A DNA stretch of 6,056 nucleotides from B46-G9 sp964581175 (GCA_964581175.1 CAZONI010000157.1:1-6056), one strand, 5' to 3'; shown: positions 1-5,609, counted from the first letter of the stretch. Notes: generated by a model from the letters alone, not told the origin. Made by a program: numbers and translations.

Positions 1-682
1 TTCCGTGGACGATTCCCTGGGGACCGATGTACATCCAGCCGCCCGCCGTCATCTGCCCGTAATTCGCCACGCCCAGGGCCATGGCCCTGTGCCAGTTTTC
101 CTGATCGTCGTACATCCCCACCATGAGCGCGTTTGTGATGATAACGCGCGGTGCAGAGGAGGAAGAGGCGAAGAGGCCCAGAGGATGGCCCGATTCCATC
201 ACAAGGGTCTGCTCGTCTGTCAGTTCTTCCAGGTACTTTTTGATGAGTTGATACTGCATCCAGTTCTGGCAGACCTGGCCGGTTTCGCCATAGGTCACCA
301 GTTCGTATGGGTAGAGGGCCACGTCAAAATCCAGATTGTTGTCAATCATCACCTGGAAGGCGCTGCCTTCGACGCACTTGCCCCGGTACGAATCAATGGG
401 GAGCCCCTTTATCCGGCCGGCCGGCCTGAAACGGTAGCCGTAGATTCGTCCCCGGGTCAGCAATTCATCAAGGAATTCGGAGGCCAACCTTTTGTGCCAT
501 TTTTCAGGGATGTACCTGAGAGCGTTCTTCAAGGCCAAGACTGTATCATGCCTGGAAAGGGAAAAGTGCCTCTTGGGCGCCCTCCTGATACCTGGAACAA
601 ATTCCGGCAGTTCCGGTAATTTGTCAAAAACACCCTCAAGCTGAATGGTCATTGCTTTGGATGCCCTGATATTCTGTTCCAT
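1..682 (-). CDS. hutU: Urocanate hydratase (urocanase), N-terminal part, cut by window edge
   Basis: Urocanase is the second enzyme of histidine degradation. It adds water to urocanate to give imidazolonepropionate, using NAD+ as an electrophile in the cytoplasm. The reading frame gives 227 residues before the edge. Family hallmarks are visible: NNLD at 115-118, ELVTYGETGQV at 127-137, SGHPLGLF at 164-171, APRVIITN at 177-184 and YGQMTAG...YIGPQGIVHG at 208-227. The NAD-binding and catalytic half lies beyond the window. The start ATG (682-680) has GGAGG seven bases upstream. About 110 residues precede NNLD, with LKNALRYIP at 51-59; the short Bacillus/Pseudomonas-type enzyme lacks this extension, while the vertebrate enzyme has one, so this looks like the long form. 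The family call is secure; the long-form assignment rests on remembered sequences. Confidence 0.95.
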   Translation of the reverse strand, partial: MEQNIRASKAMTIQLEGVFDKLPELPEFVPGIRRAPKRHFSLSRHDTVLALKNALRYIPEKWHKRLASEFLDELLTRGRIYGYRFRPAGRIKGLPIDSYRGKCVEGSAFQVMIDNNLDFDVALYPYELVTYGETGQVCQNWMQYQLIKKYLEELTDEQTLVMESGHPLGLFASSSSAPRVIITNALMVGMYDDQENWHRAMALGVANYGQMTAGGWMYIGPQGIVHG

Positions 683-689
683 TTTCTTG

Positions 690-694
690 CCTCC
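690..694 (-). promoter_or_regulatory. Ribosome-binding site of hutU
   Basis: GGAGG on the minus strand with a seven-base spacer to the ATG at 682. It fixes the urocanase start in a gene otherwise cut by the window edge. Confidence 0.75.
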
Positions 695-719
695 AGCTCG
701 CTTACGGACGGCGATCTGT

Positions 720-803
720 TTGTTTCACAGGGAGCTTATTCGCCCAATGAATTCTCATAAGCTCTCACCGGATAACACTACATGATTGCCTGCAGTGAAA
801 CAA
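720..803 (-). repeat. Nested inverted repeats in the hutU leader
   Basis: Two perfect inverted repeats are nested in the 158-base gap before hutU. The outer arms are TTGTTTCAC (720-728) and GTGAAACAA (795-803). The inner arms are GAGCTTAT (732-739) and ATAAGCTC (757-764), with a 17-base loop. In the minus-strand RNA the inner stem would stack three bases from the outer stem, leaving about 30 unpaired bases on the other side. The structure ends about 38 bases before the hutU start. It could be a folded leader, a transcription attenuator or a pair of operator sites. There is no U-run, so a simple terminator is unlikely. Only the repeats are observed; the function is unknown. Confidence 0.45.
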
Positions 804-840
804 GTTCTAATTGGCCCGCCGCACCCCTGAGGTTGACGGT

Positions 841-1470
841 CTACCAGTGGAAGTGAGTTACGAGTCTTGCTATGCCGGTTGCAAGCTCATAGAAACCAAA
901 CCCCACAAGCGCCCAGGCGGAAATGCCGCACAATATCCGGTTGACTCTCGGGTTCACCTTCCCAACTGACCCGAACATGATAATGAACACAGCAAGGCAC
1001 AGTACAAATGTGCCATAGAAGCCGGAGATAAAGCCGATACCCAGACTTTTTGATTTGTGCCATGCTTCAACGAGGATGGGGCCTGCAACCACACTCCAGA
1101 AAATATAGGGGTTCGGATTCAGGACATTCATTGCAACGGCGCCGAAAAGGGTTTTCCTGGCTGCATCGGGCATTGGTCTGAGTTGTGGAGTTAGGTCTTT
1201 CAGAGAGTGAAAGATTCGCCAGGCAAGATAGAGAATCACGAAGCCTCCTGCAACATGGAGGATATCCAGAGACCATTGGGGGGTTTTGGTGAGTACAAAC
1301 AGCACCAGAACGATGACGGGACCGTCGGTAAACAGTGGCGCCAGGGCAGCCGGCAGGGTACGTTTCCATCCGTTTCGGAGGGCATAAGAAATCAGGAATG
1401 CCTGAAAGGGCCCAGGCATTAACGTGGCCGGCAGAGCCAGTGTAGCGCCTTGAATGAAGTAGAAAAGCAA
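841..1470 (-). CDS. LysE/RhtB-family exporter (amino-acid efflux type)
   Basis: A 209-residue, very hydrophobic inner-membrane protein with about six membrane segments (roughly 4-28, 40-60, 69-90, 109-133, 143-168, 178-201). The family exports amino acids and related small molecules, probably driven by the proton gradient. Typical features are the N-terminal MPGPFQAFLISYALRNGWKR (18-37), TDGP (48-51) and the NPNPYIFW turn (118-125). I prefer the TTG start at 1470-1468: AAAGGAG lies seven bases upstream, the protein then begins at its first membrane segment, and its length matches the family's usual 200-210 residues. A longer frame opens at GTG 1542 but has no ribosome-binding site and would start upstream of a TATACT -10 candidate. 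It lies upstream of hutU on the same strand, with a 158-base gap, so co-transcription is possible but unproven. Substrate unknown. Confidence 0.85.
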   Translation of the reverse strand: MLFYFIQGATLALPATLMPGPFQAFLISYALRNGWKRTLPAALAPLFTDGPVIVLVLFVLTKTPQWSLDILHVAGGFVILYLAWRIFHSLKDLTPQLRPMPDAARKTLFGAVAMNVLNPNPYIFWSVVAGPILVEAWHKSKSLGIGFISGFYGTFVLCLAVFIIMFGSVGKVNPRVNRILCGISAWALVGFGFYELATGIARLVTHFHW

Positions 1471-1477
1471 GGTGAAG

Positions 1478-1484
1478 CTCCTTT
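1478..1484 (-). promoter_or_regulatory. Ribosome-binding site that decides the LysE-type start
   Basis: AAAGGAG on the minus strand, seven bases before the TTG at 1470. The upstream GTG (1542) and ATG (1533) in the same frame have only a C-rich stretch in front of them. Confidence 0.7.
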
Positions 1485-1523
1485 GAGATAGGGAGAGCAG
1501 CGCTCCCGGTTTATTGCTTTGTA

Positions 1524-1550
1524 AGTATACCATTTCAGACACGACGACAA
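1524..1550 (-). promoter_or_regulatory. Possible promoter of the LysE-type gene
   Basis: Minus-strand -10 candidate TATACT (1529-1524, five of six consensus bases) with TTGTCG (1550-1545) as a poor -35. The spacer is 15 bases, shorter than ideal. Transcription would begin near 1517, downstream of the GTG at 1542, which supports the TTG start. Read by eye. Confidence 0.3.
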
Positions 1551-1566
1551 GGGGGAAAAGGATGCT

Positions 1567-1595
1567 TTGTAATCTTGCTGCAAATGGGATATGCT
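1567..1595 (+). promoter_or_regulatory. Possible promoter of the unknown-ArfB-TerB cluster
   Basis: TTGTAA (1567-1572), a 17-base spacer, then TATGCT (1590-1595); each box matches four of six sigma-70 consensus bases. It would give a leader of about 64 bases before the ATG at 1666. It is divergent from the LysE-type gene. Read by eye. Confidence 0.3.
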
Positions 1596-1665
1596 GGAAA
1601 AAAAGGCTAATTCTGCATTCCCGTATAGCCGGAAATCAAGAGGTTTCAAAACAGAGGGATTCGAC

Positions 1666-1977
1666 ATGAAGATCAAAGTCAAGGGTGAAAAGCTCGTCAA
1701 GGCCGTTCAAAAAATGTACGGCATTGAAATCGAAGTGGAATCTCCTGAAGACGCACGAGAGGCCATAGATCTCATTCTGAGTAAAATGGCCGACGAAGCG
1801 GAGATCGACTATGAAAAGCTGGAGGAAATAGAAGTAACTCCTGAGAGACGGTACGAAACCTCCGCTGTGGATTATAAGATGACCTTTCTGCTCACTTTCT
1901 CCTTCAAAGATGAGATTTCCGTGGTTACAAGGGTGGCCGTGATCAAGGATTTCCAGGAATTTTTTGCCAAGCTCTGA
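1666..1977 (+). CDS. Unknown acidic 103-residue protein
   Basis: I do not recognise this family. The protein is short, soluble-looking and acidic in its middle. The N-terminus is basic and beta-like (MKIKVKGEKL). A probable helix follows at 28-42 (PEDAREAIDLILSKM), then an acidic stretch EAEIDYEKLEEIEV (44-57), then beta-like hydrophobic stretches around 71-80 and 85-93, ending in FQEFFAKL. No cysteines, signal peptide or membrane segment are visible. The ATG at 1666 has GAGGG seven bases upstream, so a longer frame from 1591 with no such signal is disfavoured. The gene ends nine bases before arfB, and its stop codon lies within arfB's ribosome-binding site (TGAGGA). This argues for co-transcription and translational linkage with arfB. 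Confidence 0.8.
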   Translation: MKIKVKGEKLVKAVQKMYGIEIEVESPEDAREAIDLILSKMADEAEIDYEKLEEIEVTPERRYETSAVDYKMTFLLTFSFKDEISVVTRVAVIKDFQEFFAKL

Positions 1978-1986
1978 GGATTTTCT

Positions 1987-2412
1987 ATGATCACCGTGAC
2001 TCCTGCGATAGCCATTGATGAGAATGAGATCAAAGAGTACTTCATTCGAGCCTCTGGACCCGGCGGGCAGAATGTGAACAAGGTAGCGACCGCCGTTCAG
2101 TTGAGATTCGACGCGGGCAACTCTCCTTCTTTGCCGCCGGGTGTGAGGCAGCGCCTCATTCGACTGGCAGGGAAGAGGGTAAACGAGCAAGGAGTTCTCG
2201 TCATTGACGCACGGTGCTATCGGAGCCAGGCACAAAACCGCCGGGATGCGACGGAGCGGCTTGTGGAACTGATCCGCTCCGCAGCGGAGAGACCGAAACG
2301 CCGAAAAAAGACCAGGCCCTCCCTAGCTGCAGGAAAACGCCGGCTTGAGCACAAGCGGCGGATCGCTGAAAAAAAGAGAACACGCCGGAGCGTTTCACCG
2401 GTCGATGAATAA
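1987..2412 (+). CDS. arfB: Peptidyl-tRNA hydrolase ArfB (YaeJ/ICT1 ribosome rescue factor)
   Basis: ArfB frees ribosomes stalled on mRNAs that lack a stop codon: its tail enters the empty mRNA channel and its GGQ motif hydrolyses the peptidyl-tRNA. The 141-residue protein has SGPGGQNVNK at 23-32 with GGQ at 26-28, the same position as in E. coli ArfB. It also has YRSQAQNRRDA (78-88) and a strongly basic C-terminal tail (about 102-135, rich in Arg/Lys) expected to be disordered until bound to the ribosome. The lack of a release-factor stop-codon recognition domain, plus the basic tail, separates it from RF1/RF2. GAGGA lies six bases before the ATG at 1987 and overlaps the preceding gene's stop. 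It is the middle gene of a three-gene cluster. Confidence 0.93.
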   Translation: MITVTPAIAIDENEIKEYFIRASGPGGQNVNKVATAVQLRFDAGNSPSLPPGVRQRLIRLAGKRVNEQGVLVIDARCYRSQAQNRRDATERLVELIRSAAERPKRRKKTRPSLAAGKRRLEHKRRIAEKKRTRRSVSPVDE

Positions 2413-2427
2413 CGAAGGAGTTAAGAA

Positions 2428-2889
2428 ATGCTGGGTATTGCAAAAAAGTTCTTTGGAAAATTTGATGCGAATAGTGTGAAAGGGGAGGGGAGGGTTTCTG
2501 ATAGTGATCTTCGGGTTGCTGCGTGCGCGTTATTGCTTGAGATGTCCCTGGCAGACGGAAAATTCGGCGAAAGAGAGAGGGACCGGCTCCTCAATATACT
2601 CAGGCAGGAATATGATCTTTCCGATGAGGATGTCGAGTCCCTTATCAAGAGGTCGAGAGAGGAACTTGATGAGAGCATCGACCTTTGGGCATTTACCAAC
2701 GCCATAAATCAGCACTATTCTGTCGACGAAAAACTCCACCTCACCGAAAAAATGTGGGAAATTGCCTACGCAGACGGAACCCTCGATCAGCACGAGGACT
2801 ACCTGGTCCACAAGGTGGCAAACCTGCTCCATCTCAGCCACACGCAGCTCATGGACGCCAAGCTGAAGGCGAAAAAGTCAGCTCGGTGA
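2428..2889 (+). CDS. TerB-like (tellurite-resistance TerB family) protein
   Basis: A 153-residue soluble, all-helical protein with two TerB-type repeats: LLLEMSLADGKFGERERD (36-53; ADG 42-44 followed by Glu) and MWEIAYADGTLDQHEDY (109-125; ADG 115-117 followed by acidic residues). In TerB family proteins these acidic clusters are thought to bind a divalent metal. The family name comes from tellurite resistance operons, but lone TerB-domain proteins are common and of unclear role, and no other ter gene is present here, so tellurite resistance should not be assumed. AAGGAG lies seven bases before the ATG at 2428. The gene starts 15 bases after arfB and converges with the permease gene, whose stop is 47 bases away. 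The family call is good; the cellular role is unknown. Confidence 0.85.
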   Translation: MLGIAKKFFGKFDANSVKGEGRVSDSDLRVAACALLLEMSLADGKFGERERDRLLNILRQEYDLSDEDVESLIKRSREELDESIDLWAFTNAINQHYSVDEKLHLTEKMWEIAYADGTLDQHEDYLVHKVANLLHLSHTQLMDAKLKAKKSAR

Positions 2890-2911
2890 GGAAAGAAAAG
2901 CCGAGGAAGCG

Positions 2912-2936
2912 AGGCAGCCTTCAGGCCATTCTGCCT
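2912..2936. terminator. Weak hairpin between convergent genes
   Basis: AGGCAG (2912-2917) pairs with CTGCCT (2931-2936) across a 13-base loop, between the stop of the TerB-like gene (2889) and the stop of the permease (2937). Only three T follow on the plus strand. It may help end transcription in both directions but is not a strong intrinsic terminator. Confidence 0.3.
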
Positions 2937-4679
2937 TTACTGCGGCCGGAAGATGAGGAGCCATGCCTGGCCGATTGCGACGCTGATTATCATGTAGGGG
3001 AACGTCCTCTTCATGAATCCCGCAAAGCTGATACGATACCCGCGCGACTCGGCAATGCCCATGGTAACCACATTGGCAGAAGCCCCGATAATCGTTCCGT
3101 TCCCGCCAAAACAGGCGCCCAGTGCCAGGGCCCACCAAAGCTGGTCTCCGGCGCCGGGGATGACCTGGCTGAGATAGGCAACGATGGGAAGCATGGTCGC
3201 TGTAAAGGGGATATTGTCCACAAAGGCTGAGACGATCGCGGCAACCCATATTATCAGGGTGACCGAAAGCACAAAGCTTCCGTGTGAGAGATGCAGGATC
3301 CAATCGGCAATGAGTGCAAGAAGGCCCGTCTCATTCACCGCACCAACGATCATAAAAAGGAAAATAAAGAACATCAGCGTAGGCCATTCGATATCCTTCT
3401 CGATGAGTTGGATGAGGTTGATTTTTTCCGTCAAAATGGCAATGGTCACAAGGATTGCTGCACCCATCAGTGCGGCAATGCTGACTTCCATGTGCCAGTA
3501 TCCGTGCGTCAGGAAAAGAAAGACGGCGAAACCCAGTACTGCCAGCCCGTAGATAAGAAGGCCGGGATCGGTTATCTTGTATTCCTCCTTGAGGGTCCTG
3601 ATGTGCTCTTCAATACTGTACACCTTGGCCTGCGCATAGTCCTTGCCCCAGTAAATTTTGGAGAAGATGATCAATGCCACTAAAGCCAGTGCGCAGACCA
3701 GACCGAGGGCCAGCAAAAAATTTGTAAATGTCAGGCCCGCATAGGATCCGATCATGATGTTCGGGGGGTCGCCGATCAGGGTAGCGGTACCTCCGATATT
3801 TGACGCCATAACTAAGGGTATAAGCATATCAAGGGGGTTGAGGTCGAGAGATACGCATATTTCGATTGCGACCCCGGTGAGCAAGAGCATGGTGGTCACA
3901 TTATCGAGAAAGGCGGACGTAATCGCAGTAAAGACCATGAGGTAGATAGCAAGGAGAAACACTTTGCCCTTGGCCATCTTATACGCGAAATAGGCGCACC
4001 ACTGGAATACCCCCGTGTGTTTGAGCACCCCCACTATGATCATCATACCCATAAGGAGGAAGATCACGTTCATGTCAATTGATCCAATGGCCCTTTCAAA
4101 CGAGAAGATGTGGTAGGCCGGATCGATGGTGCCGATGGTATAGGATATGGTCATCATGAGGGTCGCTCCGATCATGGCGGCCACGGTCCTGTGCAGGAGT
4201 TCAAAGGCTATCAAGATATAGGCAAGGACAAAAACCACGGTCGAAATCCAGAAGGCGGGGCCAAGGACCCTATGGAGGACGATATCCTCGCTTATGTAAA
4301 AGTTTTTATCCTTGTTTGCCAGTTCATTGCCTTTGAATGTAAGAGTTTTTCCCTGAAAGCTGGCTTTGTAGACCTTGATTTCGATACTGGCGGACTGGAT
4401 TCCGCCTTTTTCGATCTGGAACCGGGACACGTATTTCCCGTTGTGGGCCGTCTCAAGATGGTCCACTTCTTTCCCGTTGACTATGATGGAGACCTGAGCC
4501 TCGGCAACCGGTTCCTTGTGATTATCCAGGATAAACCCTGAGATGTTGATGGTATCGGCACCGGGTATAAGTGCGATTCTATGTTTCCCTGCCGCCCCTT
4601 CCTTGGCATAAGAGGTTGAGACCACAGACACCATTGATATCAGCAAGGCGAGAATGAATAACGCTTTCGATCTGGGCAT
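2937..4679 (-). CDS. ArsB/NhaD/SLC13-superfamily ion permease with N-terminal periplasmic domain
   Basis: A 580-residue inner-membrane transporter of the ion transporter superfamily, closest in pattern to the P-protein/ArsB branch. Residues 1-25 look like a signal peptide or first membrane segment (hydrophobic 7-22, possible cleavage after SYA). Residues 26-135 form a beta-rich, probably periplasmic domain of the carboxypeptidase-regulatory/Ig-like type (SGFILDNHKEPVAEAQVSI, 47-65). From 141 on it is almost all membrane segments. The duplicated core motifs are present: SAFLDNVTTMLL (255-266) with ASNIGGTATLIGDPPN (292-307), and SAFVDNIPFTATMLP (484-498) with GACFGGNGTIIGASANVV (521-538). The substrate cannot be told: Na+/H+ exchange, anion or carboxylate transport are all possible, and no arsenic genes are nearby. 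The start ATG has AGGAGGA nine bases upstream. It is transcribed divergently from the gene at 4900. Confidence 0.88.
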   Translation of the reverse strand: MPRSKALFILALLISMVSVVSTSYAKEGAAGKHRIALIPGADTINISGFILDNHKEPVAEAQVSIIVNGKEVDHLETAHNGKYVSRFQIEKGGIQSASIEIKVYKASFQGKTLTFKGNELANKDKNFYISEDIVLHRVLGPAFWISTVVFVLAYILIAFELLHRTVAAMIGATLMMTISYTIGTIDPAYHIFSFERAIGSIDMNVIFLLMGMMIIVGVLKHTGVFQWCAYFAYKMAKGKVFLLAIYLMVFTAITSAFLDNVTTMLLLTGVAIEICVSLDLNPLDMLIPLVMASNIGGTATLIGDPPNIMIGSYAGLTFTNFLLALGLVCALALVALIIFSKIYWGKDYAQAKVYSIEEHIRTLKEEYKITDPGLLIYGLAVLGFAVFLFLTHGYWHMEVSIAALMGAAILVTIAILTEKINLIQLIEKDIEWPTLMFFIFLFMIVGAVNETGLLALIADWILHLSHGSFVLSVTLIIWVAAIVSAFVDNIPFTATMLPIVAYLSQVIPGAGDQLWWALALGACFGGNGTIIGASANVVTMGIAESRGYRISFAGFMKRTFPYMIISVAIGQAWLLIFRPQ

Positions 4680-4780
4680 AGCCGTTAGTCCTCCTAGATT
4701 ACCAATTCTCTTCGTTTCTTATGACAAACTCAGACCCACCCCTACAGAGTGGTTTGGAGGGTCAAAATGAATTGGCCCGG

Positions 4781-4809
4781 ACTCTACAAAACGTTATGAA
4801 ACGTGTCAA
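4781..4809 (-). promoter_or_regulatory. Sigma-70-like promoter of the permease gene
   Basis: On the minus strand, a perfect TTGACA (4809-4804), a 17-base spacer and TAGAGT (4786-4781, four of six). Transcription would begin near 4774, giving a leader of about 95 bases. The spacer contains a small palindrome, ACGTT-ATGA-AACGT (4791-4804), which overlaps the -35 box and could be an operator half. Confidence 0.55.
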
Positions 4810-4859
4810 GAAAAAGGTTGAGAATTATTTCTCAAACGAGGCGGTTCACCGTTGACACG
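4802..4859. repeat. Nested inverted repeats in the divergent promoter region
   Basis: The outer arms CGTGTCAA (4802-4809) and TTGACACG (4852-4859) are perfect eight-base complements, and each contains a TTGACA -35-like box facing outward. Between them lies an 18-base palindrome, TTGAGAATTATTTCTCAA (4818-4835), with seven-base arms. The placement between two divergent genes suggests a shared operator or symmetric promoter, but no known regulator site is recognised. Confidence 0.5.
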
Positions 4860-4893
4860 GGAAATTGACATTGCTCCACTTTCCTGATATCCA
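4852..4893 (+). promoter_or_regulatory. Possible promoter elements for the gene at 4900
   Basis: Two plus-strand TTGACA boxes lie 13 bases apart, at 4852-4857 and 4865-4870. The second has TATCCA (4888-4893) at a 17-base spacing, a weak -10. If it is used, transcription would begin at about the ATG at 4900 and the message would be nearly leaderless, which fits the lack of a good ribosome-binding site there. Speculative. Confidence 0.3.
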
Positions 4894-4899
4894 CAGGCA

Positions 4900-5328
4900 A
4901 TGGAAGCCCAAACCTTTGTCATAAAATCCCTTCTGCTGCAAAATGCTATTATGCTCGTCTCCCTGGGGATAGTCCTCTTTTTTCTCACGCGGTCAGTGAT
5001 TAAGGGAAAATTCAAACATATGGTTGTGTTCCTGGTTTGGACCGGGATTGTGATCTGGTTTTTTAACAGCCCATTTTTTGGTTTCAGTGAGGTGACGGTG
5101 AGCCGGGAAGGAATTAAGGTGAACTATGGGGTCCTCTCGTTCCGTAACAAGACGCTGCCCCTTGACACGCAATGGAAGATCGAAACGAGTCCGTCGGGGC
5201 TCCTGAAGATATCAAAATTATATTTTATACAAATTGACGAACACCGGAGCATGAAGGTCAAGGGGAAAAAAGACCTCGCCCTTCTCCGCAGAATTGGGGA
5301 TACCATTGCACAGATGAAGAAAGGCTGA
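4900..5328 (+). CDS. Small membrane protein: two membrane segments and a possible PH-like domain
   Basis: A 142-residue protein I cannot assign to a named gene. Two membrane segments (about 12-31 and 40-59) form a hairpin with a short basic loop between them (RSVIKGKFKH). The remaining 80 residues are beta-rich and end in a helix: FSEVTVSREGIKVNYGVLSF, then a strand near LKISKLYFIQID (102-113), then KDLALLRRIGDTIAQMKK (124-141). This order (membrane hairpin, strands with a V-S-x-x-G-I-x-V-x-Y-G pattern, final helix) resembles bacterial PH-like (bPH2/YdbT-type) proteins, but this is a pattern judgement. An in-frame stop at 4885 makes the ATG at 4900 the first usable start; its ribosome-binding site is poor. 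It is divergent from the permease gene and convergent with the micro-gene at 5425-5511. Confidence 0.7.
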   Translation: MEAQTFVIKSLLLQNAIMLVSLGIVLFFLTRSVIKGKFKHMVVFLVWTGIVIWFFNSPFFGFSEVTVSREGIKVNYGVLSFRNKTLPLDTQWKIETSPSGLLKISKLYFIQIDEHRSMKVKGKKDLALLRRIGDTIAQMKKG

Positions 5329-5395
5329 GATGACAGATCCCTATTCTCTAGTTTCGTCTGTATTCGAAGCAGATAGGGACTTGCTGTGGGATTCA

Positions 5396-5416
5396 GGGCT
5401 GCCAACCTGGCAGCTC
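5396..5416. terminator. Hairpin between convergent genes
   Basis: GCTGCC (5398-5403) and GGCAGC (5409-5414) form a six-base perfect stem with a five-base loop, extended by one wobble and one G-C pair. It lies between the stop at 5328 (plus) and the stop at 5425 (minus). No U-run follows on either strand, so it may stabilise message ends rather than act as a classic terminator. Confidence 0.4.
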
Positions 5417-5424
5417 GACTTCAT

Positions 5425-5511
5425 TCAGGTTGAAATTCCGAATTTTGGAAGGACGTAGGCTTGCAGTAAGACCCAGCCTACAATGATCAGTAATAAAATC
5501 CAGAGACTCAT
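5425..5511 (-). CDS. 28-residue single-membrane-segment micro-protein
   Basis: A short frame below the usual gene-calling length, but well supported. It starts MSLWILLLIIVGWVLLQAY, one hydrophobic segment of about 17 residues, and ends VLPKFGIST, a short polar tail. The ATG (5511-5509) has a perfect AAAGGAG seven bases upstream (5525-5519). Proteins of about 30 residues with a W-x-L-L-Q...LPK-x-G ending seem familiar as unannotated small membrane proteins in related bacteria, but I cannot confirm this. It lies about 100 bases downstream of the FmdB-type gene on the same strand and could share its transcript. A hairpin follows the stop by nine bases. The GTAGGCT/AGCCTAC inverted repeat at 5455-5481 lies inside the coding frame and is probably incidental. 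Confidence 0.6.
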   Translation of the reverse strand: MSLWILLLIIVGWVLLQAYVLPKFGIST

Positions 5512-5518
5512 CCGGCTA

Positions 5519-5525
5519 CTCCTTT
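5519..5525 (-). promoter_or_regulatory. Ribosome-binding site of the 28-residue micro-gene
   Basis: AAAGGAG on the minus strand with a seven-base spacer to the ATG at 5511. It is as good as any in the window and is the main evidence that the short frame is translated. Confidence 0.6.
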
Positions 5526-5581
5526 CCTGTTTCTGCATGTATATCGCTCACTGTGCGCATAGAGCATGTTTTCAACTGAAT

Positions 5582-5596
5582 GCGGCGCACGGCCGC
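5582..5596 (-). terminator. Short GC-rich hairpin after the FmdB-type gene
   Basis: GCGGC and GCCGC form a five-base stem with a five-base loop, 14 bases beyond the FmdB-type stop. No U-run follows. It may partly end or process the transcript before the micro-gene at 5511. Confidence 0.25.
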
Positions 5597-5609
5597 TCTG
5601 CTATCCTGC

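Noticed and set aside
5..619. 204-codon plus-strand open frame
   Set aside because: It is the antisense shadow of urocanase; the minus strand has the unmistakable family motifs and the plus frame resembles nothing.
702..758. 18-codon minus-strand frame upstream of hutU (starts MRIHWANKLP), possible leader peptide
   Set aside because: It has only one histidine, so it is not a classic attenuator peptide, and no clear ribosome-binding site. It may simply fall within the inverted-repeat leader.
1591..1665. N-terminal extension of the unknown 103-residue protein (start at 1591)
   Set aside because: No ribosome-binding site precedes 1591, whereas GAGGG at proper spacing precedes 1666.
1562..1669. 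35-codon plus-strand frame (starts MLCNLAANG) overlapping the next gene by ATGA
   Set aside because: Its ribosome-binding region is poor, its composition is not protein-like, and the gene at 1666 has its own good site. The overlap is probably chance.
2428..2889. Tellurite-resistance operon
   Set aside because: Only a TerB-like protein is present; no terA, terC, terD or terE-type neighbour is seen, so resistance is not supported.
5455..5481. GTAGGCT/AGCCTAC inverted repeat as a terminator or repeat element
   Set aside because: It lies inside the 28-codon micro-gene, has a 13-base loop and no U-run.
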